Positions 43,377 through 49,672 of a stretch of 50,569 bases of DNA are shown piece by piece. How positions within the stretch are numbered: the first letter of the stretch is position 1; every line of letters starts with the position of its first letter. Source of the stretch: a virus; the IMG/VR virus record IMGVR_UViG_3300042338_000209, positions 1 through 50,569 of that record. One strand, 5' to 3'. The notes below the pieces were generated by a model. It worked only from the letters and a program-made list of their open reading frames with translations, did not search any database and was not told the DNA's origin. Both the position numbers and the translations under genes were made by a program.

Positions 43377-45119
43377 ATGATCGAAAGAATAATCAACCTA
43401 CAAACAAAACGTGAGTTCATCATAGACCTCAAGAACGCAACAGGGGAAAATGCTATGCCATGCCCAGAGTGTTCCGGGGATAGGAAGAAGAAGACAGCTA
43501 AGTCTTTTAGTTGGGATGGACAGAAGGGAATCGGAAACTGCCTACACTGCGGAGCTAAGTTTGGGAAGAAGCTAGAGGGGACATACAAGCCCAATGAGTT
43601 ACAGAAACCCATATACTCTCGCCCTGAGTGGAGAAACATCACAGACCTAGAAGATGACGTACTCAAGTTCTTTACCGACAGAGGTTTGTCGCAGCGAGTG
43701 GTCAACCAAGTCAAGATCACACAAGGACGAACTTTCTTCCCACAACTTGAGAAGGAGGCAAAGTGTATCGAGTTCAACTACTTCCGTGACACGGAACTAA
43801 TCAACGTAAAGTACCGTGGACCAAAGAAGTCTTTCAAGCTGTACAAGGATGCTGAGCTGATATTCTACAACTTGGACTCAATGAAGGACATGGACTATGT
43901 GATCATTACGGAAGGGGAAGTTGATGCACTGTCTTACATCGAGGCTGGATACGACTCAGTTATCTCTGTACCAAACGGAGCAACAAAGTCCGCACAACAG
44001 AAGCTAGTCTACCTCGACAACTGCATAGACCTGTTTGATGAAGTTAAAACAATCTTCATAGCCACCGATGACGATGAGCCAGGACGTGTGTTACAGGAGG
44101 AGCTTGCTAGACGTTTAGGTAAATACAGATGTCGCAAGGTTAGCTTCTTGGGATGCAAGGATGCAAACGAGCTGTTAATGAAGGAGCCTCTAGCCCTACA
44201 AGACACAATAACCCAATCAGAGCCATACCCGATTGATGGAGTACTGACCGTAGACAACCTATCGGATGATATCTGGAGATTAAAGCGTGAGGGACTTAAA
44301 CCAGGATGCGATATATCAATCCCCTGCTTTAACGAGCTACTTACCTTTGACCCAGGGTATCTAACCGTTGTCACCGGTATCCCAAACCATGGAAAGTCAG
44401 AGTTCCTTGACCAAATCATGGTGGACCTATCAATCAAGCACGGATGGAGGTTTGGTATATTCTCCCCTGAGAACTACCCACTACAACTCCACTTCTCTAA
44501 GATAGCTTCCAAACTCGTAGGGGAAAGATTCAATGACATGGCAGACCATAAGGTAATACAAGCCATGGACTACTACCGTGATAACTTCTTCTACATCGTC
44601 CCCAAGGAAGATAACAGCGTTGAGAGTATCATCGAACACGCTACCCAACTTGTTAAACGATACGGAATAAACGGACTGATCATAGATGCTTGGAATAAGT
44701 TAGACCACGACTTCGCATCCAACGAGACCACATACATCGGTAAGCAACTCGACTTAATAATAAATTTTGCTCATAAGTTTGGAGTACATATCTTTGTGGT
44801 CGCTCACCCGACAAAAATGCAAAGAGATAAAGGCAACGGACCATACCTAGTCCCCACGCTATATGACATGGCTGGCTCTGCTCACTTCTTTAACAAGTCA
44901 CACAACGGTATATCAGTGTACAGACATTTCTTTGAGGACGGATCATCCTCCCCTGAAGTGTTTGTCCAAAAGGTTAAGTTTAAGCACTGGGGTAGGCAAG
45001 GTAGTGTAGCCCTCCAGTACGATATAGACTCTGGAAGGTTCTACCAACCCTCTAATAAACAATCCGGTAACTACCTAGAGCAAAAAGCAAGTCAAGAAGA
45101 AATGCCATTTGAAATATGA
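43377..45119 (+). CDS. TOPRIM primase / RecA-fold helicase fusion (T7 gp4-like, 580 aa)
   Basis: This is a single-chain replicative primase-helicase. The N-terminal zinc-binding domain has C29-x2-C32 and C55-x2-C58. The TOPRIM part shows VIITEGEVDAL (catalytic Glu ~180) and FIATDDDEPGR (Asp cluster ~231-234). The helicase part has a Walker A GIPNHGKSE (K340), a Walker B GLIIDAWN (D437) and IFVVAHPTKM (sensor-type His). The order equals T7 gp4 and mitochondrial Twinkle. It would unwind the fork and make primers together with the upstream initiator and the downstream DnaA-like protein, whose start overlaps its stop by 4 bp. GC content is visibly higher than in the structural genes. Confidence 0.92.
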   Translation: MIERIINLQTKREFIIDLKNATGENAMPCPECSGDRKKKTAKSFSWDGQKGIGNCLHCGAKFGKKLEGTYKPNELQKPIYSRPEWRNITDLEDDVLKFFTDRGLSQRVVNQVKITQGRTFFPQLEKEAKCIEFNYFRDTELINVKYRGPKKSFKLYKDAELIFYNLDSMKDMDYVIITEGEVDALSYIEAGYDSVISVPNGATKSAQQKLVYLDNCIDLFDEVKTIFIATDDDEPGRVLQEELARRLGKYRCRKVSFLGCKDANELLMKEPLALQDTITQSEPYPIDGVLTVDNLSDDIWRLKREGLKPGCDISIPCFNELLTFDPGYLTVVTGIPNHGKSEFLDQIMVDLSIKHGWRFGIFSPENYPLQLHFSKIASKLVGERFNDMADHKVIQAMDYYRDNFFYIVPKEDNSVESIIEHATQLVKRYGINGLIIDAWNKLDHDFASNETTYIGKQLDLIINFAHKFGVHIFVVAHPTKMQRDKGNGPYLVPTLYDMAGSAHFFNKSHNGISVYRHFFEDGSSSPEVFVQKVKFKHWGRQGSVALQYDIDSGRFYQPSNKQSGNYLEQKASQEEMPFEI

Positions 45120-45643
45120 AACACGCTAATATAGAAGCACTAGTAGAATACGTTAAGCCATACCAAAAGGCTGCCTTCGTATCTCAACTCATAGAAACTC
45201 TAGGGATGGATCATCCTCTGTCCCTAGAAGCTTTTGACTACATGAGCAAGTACCCCATTGTCAAGAAGTGGAGGGATAATCCCAATGCCTTCATGATCAA
45301 GATCCTACAAGCCTGCTGTGAAGAGTTTGCCGTACAAGTAGATGACGTAACCTCCGGTAATAGATCCGGAAACCACGTTGAAGCTAAACGTATGTGGATG
45401 TTCCTCGTTGAAGGGGTTATGTCCAACAACTTCGATAGTATAGCACACTTCATTCAAATGGATAAGTCCTCTATCAAGTACCACATTAGCAAGACCAAGA
45501 GCTTCATTGAAACCAATCGCAAGTACTCAGACAAAGCCAAAGCTATCGTAGATAAACTCCAGGCTGAAGGTATGTCCGAAGTGGTAGACTTCTTTATCAA
45601 AGAAATAAACCACCTACAAAGGGATCTTAATAAAAGGAAGTAA
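45116..45643 (+). CDS. DnaA domain IV-like DNA-binding protein (175 aa)
   Basis: Residues ~62-145 follow the DnaA C-terminal pattern. ILQACCEEFAVQVDDVTSGN parallels IxxxVAxxFxVxxxDLLSxxR. VEAKRMWMFLVEGVMSNNFD parallels the ARQIAMYLxRELT helix. SIAHFIQMDKSSIKYHISKT parallels IGxxFGxRDHTTVxHAxRK, the recognition helix plus signature. There is no AAA+ ATPase domain. The N-terminal ~60 residues are helical. A stand-alone domain IV could bind DnaA boxes at the phage origin or compete with the host initiator. It is coupled to the primase-helicase by a 4-bp overlap and ends the replication operon. Confidence 0.72.
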   Translation: MKHANIEALVEYVKPYQKAAFVSQLIETLGMDHPLSLEAFDYMSKYPIVKKWRDNPNAFMIKILQACCEEFAVQVDDVTSGNRSGNHVEAKRMWMFLVEGVMSNNFDSIAHFIQMDKSSIKYHISKTKSFIETNRKYSDKAKAIVDKLQAEGMSEVVDFFIKEINHLQRDLNKRK

Positions 45644-45689
45644 TGTGTCATTAAAGGGATAAAACGACAGCATTTTGTTCTTTTTATGA

Positions 45690-46250
45690 CTAGTTATTTC
45701 TAACCCTCCTGTTTAACACCTTTGTTTTTATGTCAAAGCCTTTTAAGCTTAATATGTAACTCTTAACCACAGAGATGGTTACATTTTCACCCTTCTCAAG
45801 TAAGCTCAATGTAGACCTTGACACACCCATTTTATCCGACAATTCCTGCTGAGTCACCCTTCTGCATATCCTCTCGTTCTTTAACACCTCATGTAAGTTC
45901 ACAATAGAATGACATAGTAAATTAAACTTCTGCTCATCCTCATCATCCCTTAAATCTACCAAGTTACTATTACCTACTTGAATGTTTAGTAGGTTTGGAT
46001 TTATAGAGTGGTAGTAGTCTATCCAGTAAAGCTCCCTACCAGACAAGTCATTCAAATCCTCTACCTCCTCTATGATCTCAATCTTAGGGTATAAAAACCC
46101 ACCCTCTAGTTCACTAACCCATTCCTGAACCTTTTTAGAATGAGACTTAGTTAAATGAGATAAAGCTCTCGACTCTCCAACAGTACTCTTACCAATGTAA
46201 CAATAAACATCGTTTCTAGGGTCTTTTAAACCATATACTATATTCTTCAT
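45690..46250 (-). CDS. GIY-YIG nuclease / XRE HTH fusion protein (186 aa)
   Basis: The N-terminal ~95 residues are a GIY-YIG domain: VYGL (~5-8), CYIGKS (~17-22), R28, then RELYWIDYY (E73) and LLNIQVG (N89). All the active-site residues known in UvrC/I-TevI-type enzymes appear to be present. Residues ~115-175 carry an XRE-type helix-turn-helix (RRVTQQELSDKMGVSRSTLS, then LLEKGENVTIS). The protein could be a regulator with nuclease activity, such as a self-limiting repressor, or a site-specific nuclease with an HTH target reader. It lies opposite the replication operon. Confidence 0.75.
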   Translation of the reverse strand: MKNIVYGLKDPRNDVYCYIGKSTVGESRALSHLTKSHSKKVQEWVSELEGGFLYPKIEIIEEVEDLNDLSGRELYWIDYYHSINPNLLNIQVGNSNLVDLRDDEDEQKFNLLCHSIVNLHEVLKNERICRRVTQQELSDKMGVSRSTLSLLEKGENVTISVVKSYILSLKGFDIKTKVLNRRVRNN

Positions 46251-46268
46251 AGTGTTTTATATTTAATA

Positions 46269-46276
46269 CAAATATA
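46269..46276 (-). promoter_or_regulatory. -7 box for the GIY-YIG gene
   Basis: TATATTTG on the minus strand lies 19 bp before the ATG at 46250. No good -33 box was seen 19-21 bp upstream, so the promoter is weak or needs an activator. Confidence 0.4.
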
Positions 46277-46314
46277 GTGAATTGTTTGATATATCAGACC
46301 TAACAATCTCGAAG

Positions 46315-46340
46315 CCCCTCCACATCGGTAGGGGTTTTTT
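46315..46340 (+). terminator. Rho-independent terminator (plus strand)
   Basis: CCCCT (46315-46319) pairs with AGGGG (46330-46334) around the loop CCACATCGGT and is followed by six T. It would end transcripts coming from the replication operon after they cross the antisense strand of the GIY-YIG gene. Confidence 0.7.
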
Positions 46341-46493
46341 GATAAAAAGCTGAACATAGTGTAGAGGGGGTTTCCTACACACCTTAGTACTATGTGACCT
46401 TACCGATTCGATATTTTGCGGATGGGGTGGTCTACATGTTGTTTATTTGTATGGTATCGGATAAAGTAGGTTATATATTGAATAAAGCTAATT

Positions 46494-46509
46494 TGTTTCA
46501 CGTGAAACA
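46494..46509. other. parS centromere site, perfect consensus
   Basis: TGTTTCACGTGAAACA is identical to the 16-bp chromosomal parS consensus known from Bacillus subtilis and conserved widely in bacteria. ParB loads here and spreads. It is a perfect palindrome in a non-coding region. Confidence 0.85.
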
Positions 46510-46567
46510 TTTGTTTAGTTACTATATATAGTTATTGTATGTTAGTGGTATGCCATGTACCAAAACC

Positions 46568-46590
46568 TTATTTAGAATCGTTCTAAATAA
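46568..46590. promoter_or_regulatory. Operator-like dyad 1
   Basis: Perfect 10-bp arms TTATTTAGAA and TTCTAAATAA are separated by TCG. The pattern TTTAGAA-N3-TTCTAAA resembles iron-responsive Irr/Fur-type boxes as I recall them. A related copy lies at 46788-46810. Confidence 0.55.
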
Positions 46591-46615
46591 TCATAGATGG
46601 TATGCCCTAGGTTAG

Positions 46616-46637
46616 TTGTTGATAACTTGTTAATAAC
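46616..46637. repeat. Tandem DnaA-box-like repeats
   Basis: TTGTTGATAAC and TTGTTAATAAC stand in direct tandem (10 of 11 bases identical). Read in reverse they contain TTATCAACA and TTATTAACA, one and two changes from the DnaA box TTATCCACA. Confidence 0.55.
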
Positions 46638-46652
46638 TTTCCCCTATTTTAT

Positions 46653-46672
46653 TTGCATATTCCAAAAAGTTG
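46653..46672 (+). repeat. Direct repeat TTGCATAT-N4-AAAAGTTG, copy 1
   Basis: The 20-bp unit recurs at 46698-46717 with 16 of 20 positions identical: TTGCATAT, four variable bases, then (A/G)AAAGTTG. Copies are 45 bp apart start to start, close to four helical turns. Confidence 0.55.
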
Positions 46673-46697
46673 AATTCAAAATTAAATGTTAAAATAC

Positions 46698-46717
46698 TTG
46701 CATATCTTAGAAAGTTG
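46698..46717 (+). repeat. Direct repeat TTGCATAT-N4-GAAAGTTG, copy 2
   Basis: Second copy of the element at 46653-46672. Both lie between the DnaA-box-like repeats and the promoter. Confidence 0.55.
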
Positions 46718-46787
46718 TATACATCACAGCTTAAAAACAAGTTGTAATATAAGACAACAGAGGTAAGCCCCTTTGAGCTCCCCTTCC

Positions 46788-46810
46788 TTATTTAGACTCA
46801 TTCTAAATTT
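46788..46810. promoter_or_regulatory. Operator-like dyad 2
   Basis: ATTTAGACTCATTCTAAAT at 46790-46808 agrees with dyad 1 in 17 of 19 positions. It lies about 33 bp upstream of the -33 box of the next promoter, so a bound regulator could control it. Confidence 0.5.
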
Positions 46811-46840
46811 CAAAAAAAGCTCAAATATTTGTAATAAAAA

Positions 46841-46871
46841 TTTGCTATTCTAAAATATAGTTGTATATTTG
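46841..46871 (+). promoter_or_regulatory. Canonical Bacteroidetes promoter
   Basis: TTTG at 46841-46844, a 19-bp spacer and TATATTTG at 46864-46871 match the consensus exactly. Transcription would start near 46876 and run rightwards into a long leader ahead of the 131-aa gene. Confidence 0.75.
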
Positions 46872-46875
46872 TTAT

Positions 46876-47130
46876 GTCAATGATGATAGAGCAAACGGGC
46901 TAAGGAGTTGATAAGGTAGATAGACAATAAAACAACAACTAGGGAAATTTACAGGTTTCCAGTGTGGGAGAGGTGTGCGCTGTTGTATAATTCCAAAATC
47001 TTTGACGTATGCGAAGGAATGAGACGACCTAGACAAACAAAGGATAGGCGTGATGGGCGAACTATGCCCGTTCCATTAAGTGCCGTATAATTAGCGGGGC
47101 GATGTTAAAAACGTGACATTTTTAATATTT
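46876..47130 (+). ncRNA. Possible structured leader or small RNA
   Basis: The stretch begins at the predicted transcript start and contains no gene. It has small complementary segments such as GGGC/GCCC around GAACTAT (~47056-47071) and TTAAAAA/TTTTTAA around CGTGACA (~47105-47125), the latter near a possible 3' end. No known RNA family was recognised, so this is a weak call. Confidence 0.25.
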
Positions 47131-47197
47131 GGTTTATTGGTAGGAATTTAGCATGTATACCGTTTATACATGTACAATGTGTACTTAATCTTATTCA

Positions 47198-47213
47198 CGT
47201 TTCACGTGGAACA
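47198..47213. other. Second parS-like site (15/16 on the reverse strand)
   Basis: CGTTTCACGTGGAACA, read on the minus strand as TGTTCCACGTGAAACG, matches the B. subtilis spo0J parS sequence TGTTCCACGTGAAACA at 15 of 16 bases. It lies 704 bp from the first parS. Confidence 0.75.
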
Positions 47214-47223
47214 TTTCTATATC

Positions 47224-47284
47224 AGATAGGCTTGGAGACGCAAACACAAACAACATGCGAGGCGGTTCGATTCTGCCCCTATCT
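47224..47284 (+). other. tRNA-like acceptor/T-arm element
   Basis: AGATAGG (47224-47230) pairs fully with CCTATCT (47278-47284). Directly inside lies a T-arm, GGCGG-TTCGATT-CTGCC (47261-47277), with a 5-bp stem and a 7-nt loop of tRNA consensus. The remaining 30 nt are too short and too A-rich for D and anticodon arms; only CGCA/TGCG (47239, 47256) could pair. So it is a tRNA top half and not a full tRNA. Confidence 0.45.
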
Positions 47285-47326
47285 CAATGTGCAATCATGC
47301 GCAGAAACAAACAAACAAACAAAACA

Positions 47327-47722
47327 ATGGGTAAATTTCAATTAGAAGCTACGTTCACAGATAAGAACGGCTTAACCACACATGCGTACAGCTTAGAGTT
47401 CGATACGCTTGGCAAACTCTCGCTTGGCAAGGTCATAGGTACGTCATGCCATGAACTGTTTAGATGGGTGGACGTTATCAAAGATACAGGAGGCACGTTC
47501 AAAACCACAGGTGGACACTTTGACCTTGTTATGCGGTGCAATAGTGTAACCATAGACACAGCTAAGGCAAAACGTGAACTACGCCAAAAGTTCTTTTTCA
47601 ATAAGACTGGCGACTCTAGGGCTAGGTTTGCAAGACGTGTACTCGCATTGGCTAGGTTTATGGCTACTAATCCAACTGTTGTAAGTATGGAAGAATTAGA
47701 AACGTTAATGGCTACAAAGTAA
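47327..47722 (+). CDS. Hypothetical protein (131 aa)
   Basis: I chose the ATG at 47327 (MGKFQLEATFTDKNGLTTHA) because a long A/C-rich leader (AAACAAACAAACAAAACA) precedes it. An in-frame ATG at 47255 has a similar leader but would overlap the tRNA-like element and add a non-descript tail. The protein has a beta-rich N-terminal half (FDTLGKLSLGKVIGTSCHEL) and a basic helical C-terminal half (AKAKRELRQKFFFNKTGDSR, then ARFARRVLALARFMATNPTV). It is the first gene downstream of the strong promoter and is followed by a terminator. No family was recognised. Confidence 0.6.
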   Translation: MGKFQLEATFTDKNGLTTHAYSLEFDTLGKLSLGKVIGTSCHELFRWVDVIKDTGGTFKTTGGHFDLVMRCNSVTIDTAKAKRELRQKFFFNKTGDSRARFARRVLALARFMATNPTVVSMEELETLMATK

Positions 47723-47745
47723 TCAGTAAAATAAAGTTTAATCTT

Positions 47746-47779
47746 AGGGCGGCTTGCAATTTAGTAGGTCGCCCTTTTT
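47746..47779 (+). terminator. Rho-independent terminator after the 131-aa gene
   Basis: AGGGCGGC pairs with GTCGCCCT (one G-T pair) across a 14-nt loop, followed by TTTTTAATTT. It starts 23 bp after the stop and lies just before the next ATG at 47792. Confidence 0.75.
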
Positions 47780-47791
47780 AATTTAATCAAC

Positions 47792-47956
47792 ATGGACACA
47801 ATCAATCGAGTATTTTATGTCATGACTATTTTCATGGCAGTCTTAATGTATGCAATGGCTTTTGTATGCTTCTTTAGTAAGCACTCATCAGGTTTATGCA
47901 TAAGCGTGGCGTTTGCCATCTTATTGACTGGCATAGTAAAGTATTGGGAATCTTAA
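47792..47956 (+). CDS. Two-helix membrane miniprotein (54 aa)
   Basis: The ATG follows a TTAATCAAC leader. The 54-aa product has two hydrophobic helices (RVFYVMTIFMAVLMYAMAFV, CFFSKHSSG, CISVAFAILLTGIV) and a short tail KYWES. It lies between a terminator and the lipoprotein gene, whose ATG is 14 bp downstream. The topology would fit a small inner-membrane protein, for instance an exclusion or anti-host protein; no family was recognised. Confidence 0.5.
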   Translation: MDTINRVFYVMTIFMAVLMYAMAFVCFFSKHSSGLCISVAFAILLTGIVKYWES

Positions 47957-47970
47957 ACAACAAACAACAT

Positions 47971-48162
47971 ATGAAAAAACAAATCATCGCATCACTCTCA
48001 GTATTATTGGGAGTGTTAATCGTAGCTATGCTAAGTTCATGCGCTACATCGGGCTACAACTATTCAGCCCATTCACGCAAAAACAAGTCAGTCATGAGCA
48101 AGGCACACAAGCGTAATGCAGGGCGTGACATGGTTAATTACAGATGTACTAACAAACACTAA
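47971..48162 (+). CDS. Small lipoprotein (63 aa)
   Basis: The ATG at 47971 follows a classic AACAACAAACAACAT leader. The protein starts MKKQIIASLSVLLGVLIVAM and then LSSCATSG, a lipobox with the modified Cys at residue 24, so the mature lipoprotein is about 40 residues, basic and polar (YNYSAHSRKNKSVMSKAHKR). It should be exported and anchored in a membrane. Phage lipoproteins of this type (T5 Llp, lambda-like Cor proteins) often block superinfection by binding the phage receptor. That role is suggested here by type and place only. Confidence 0.65.
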   Translation: MKKQIIASLSVLLGVLIVAMLSSCATSGYNYSAHSRKNKSVMSKAHKRNAGRDMVNYRCTNKH

Positions 48163-48172
48163 AACAAACAAT

Positions 48173-49666
48173 ATGAAAACAGGTATCCATTGGTTACAAG
48201 ACTATCTTTCTCGGGATGAGTTTGATAGCGTTAAGAATCTACTTCACAACAAGTACAGACTTTACAACAATGCAGCAGAGGCATTGGACTATTGTCTTAC
48301 ATGGGCTGAAACTAGTCAAGGTCACTCGTATTGGTCAGACATCAGAAATGAGATACGAGTAGGATCACGCTCCCCATTACAAGATAGCACACGCTATGTA
48401 TGCCGCAGAGAGGTTGTTCAAAACGAACACGGCAAGTGGATGTTGAAGGACAATGCTCATGCTGTTGTCGGGGTTCACAGATACTACCACCACAAGAATG
48501 TGTGTAGTTATATTGACATTGGTGAATACGCTGGCGAATACGCTCACGAAAACAATGTAGTAACCTCTGACTACTCAGATAAGACTATGTATACTGACGA
48601 GGCTAAGTATACAACAGATAACAGATGCTTCCACGAAGATGAAGCAAGTGACTATAACATTGTATGGGCAGAAAACGTAGATGACTGGGCTGACGAAGAT
48701 GATTGTCGATGGGGTGTATGGGATAGTCGGGGTAGAGAGGCATGGCTGTATGACGATGGTGACTTAGTGTATTGCGATGAAAATAATACATACTATGCAA
48801 GTGAGTCTGTTGCAAATAACAACGACATATACTTCCACAATGGTGAGTACAGACACTCAGATAACATACATGATGAAGACGACGATGGCTATTGTGTGCG
48901 TGACTACCACCACTTCAGTAGGGTGTCCAAGTATGGTCGTGAAACCCCTAACTTTACTGTCGGCTTCGAGATAGAGAAAGAGGATAGGGATGCTAAGTGT
49001 GGCAATGATGCACAAGATATCTACGATGCTACTAAATGGTGTCATGAGAAAGATGGTAGCCTTGACTCATACTCTGGCTTCGAGTTAGTGTCACCCATAC
49101 TTGACCTGTATGATACTGACGCTCTGCTCAAAGAGTTCAATCACCCAATGATCAAACCCCTTATCAATGCTTCTTGGAATAGTGACTCATGCGGTGGGCA
49201 TATCAATATCGGGTCGTCCAAGTACAATAGTGAGCAACTAGCCAATGGTATTGTCGGGTTCTTCCCTCTGCTGTATGCTATGTACCCCAATCGTCTTGAT
49301 AAGAACTATTCACAAGCTAAGTCCAAGCATAGGTACTTTGAAAATAAAGACAAGTATAGTAGTGTACTCATCAAGCCTAATGTTGTTGAGCTTCGTATCT
49401 TCCCTGCTGTTCGTGGTGTAGATAACCTTATGTGGCGTGTCGGTTTAGTTAGGCTTATGGTAGAGAATCTATACAAGTCTGAGCTTGATGTACTCAAGAT
49501 GATGCTTAACACTCGCTCTCGATTGTACAAACATTTGTCTAAGGTATATACTCCTGAGAAGATGATTGACAAGGTTAGTATGTTCATCAAGTACTCTAAC
49601 ATCTACAATGGTACTATGCTAGAGTTTCCAACTAAAAAAGAAAACAAAACAAAAACAAATAACTAA
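48173..49666 (+). CDS. Amidoligase_2-family COOH-NH2 ligase (497 aa)
   Basis: This is a predicted ATP-dependent ligase of the glutamine-synthetase fold that forms amide bonds between a carboxylate and an amine. Key motifs: GFEIEKE at 264-270, the segment DGSLDSYSGFELVSPIL (~296-312), CGGHINIG at 340-347, and VELRIFPA with the Glu at ~406. These are the acidic/His/Arg residues that bind metal and nucleotide in the family. The N-terminal ~260 residues are Asp/Tyr/His-rich, of unknown fold (DENNTYYAS; SDNIHDEDDDG). I chose the ATG at 48173, which has an AAACAAACAAT leader; an upstream in-frame ATG overlaps the lipoprotein gene. A class II glutamine amidotransferase follows after 6 bp, so the two probably act together. 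Confidence 0.75.
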   Translation: MKTGIHWLQDYLSRDEFDSVKNLLHNKYRLYNNAAEALDYCLTWAETSQGHSYWSDIRNEIRVGSRSPLQDSTRYVCRREVVQNEHGKWMLKDNAHAVVGVHRYYHHKNVCSYIDIGEYAGEYAHENNVVTSDYSDKTMYTDEAKYTTDNRCFHEDEASDYNIVWAENVDDWADEDDCRWGVWDSRGREAWLYDDGDLVYCDENNTYYASESVANNNDIYFHNGEYRHSDNIHDEDDDGYCVRDYHHFSRVSKYGRETPNFTVGFEIEKEDRDAKCGNDAQDIYDATKWCHEKDGSLDSYSGFELVSPILDLYDTDALLKEFNHPMIKPLINASWNSDSCGGHINIGSSKYNSEQLANGIVGFFPLLYAMYPNRLDKNYSQAKSKHRYFENKDKYSSVLIKPNVVELRIFPAVRGVDNLMWRVGLVRLMVENLYKSELDVLKMMLNTRSRLYKHLSKVYTPEKMIDKVSMFIKYSNIYNGTMLEFPTKKENKTKTNN

Positions 49667-49672
49667 TAGATT

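Larger units (their letters stand above)
46251..47326. other. 1.08 kb gene-free control region (partition/replication-like)
   Basis: I found no convincing gene in this stretch. It separates the GIY-YIG gene (minus) from the 131-aa gene (plus). From left to right it holds a -7-like box, a plus-strand terminator, a nested hairpin (46354-46395), parS, an operator-like dyad, DnaA-box-like tandem repeats, two 20-bp related direct repeats, a second similar dyad, a strong promoter, a long leader, a second parS and a tRNA-like element. Confidence 0.65.

Noticed and set aside
44009-44437. 142-aa minus-strand frame opposite the primase-helicase
   Set aside because: Ser/Arg-rich antisense frame over strongly conserved TOPRIM and Walker A coding sequence.
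46876-47285. tmRNA (ssrA) ending in the tRNA-like element
   Set aside because: No GGGG-CTG-like 5' end with the tmRNA GGATTCGACGG motif, no encoded tag ending in ALAA; the acceptor partner lies only 61 nt upstream.
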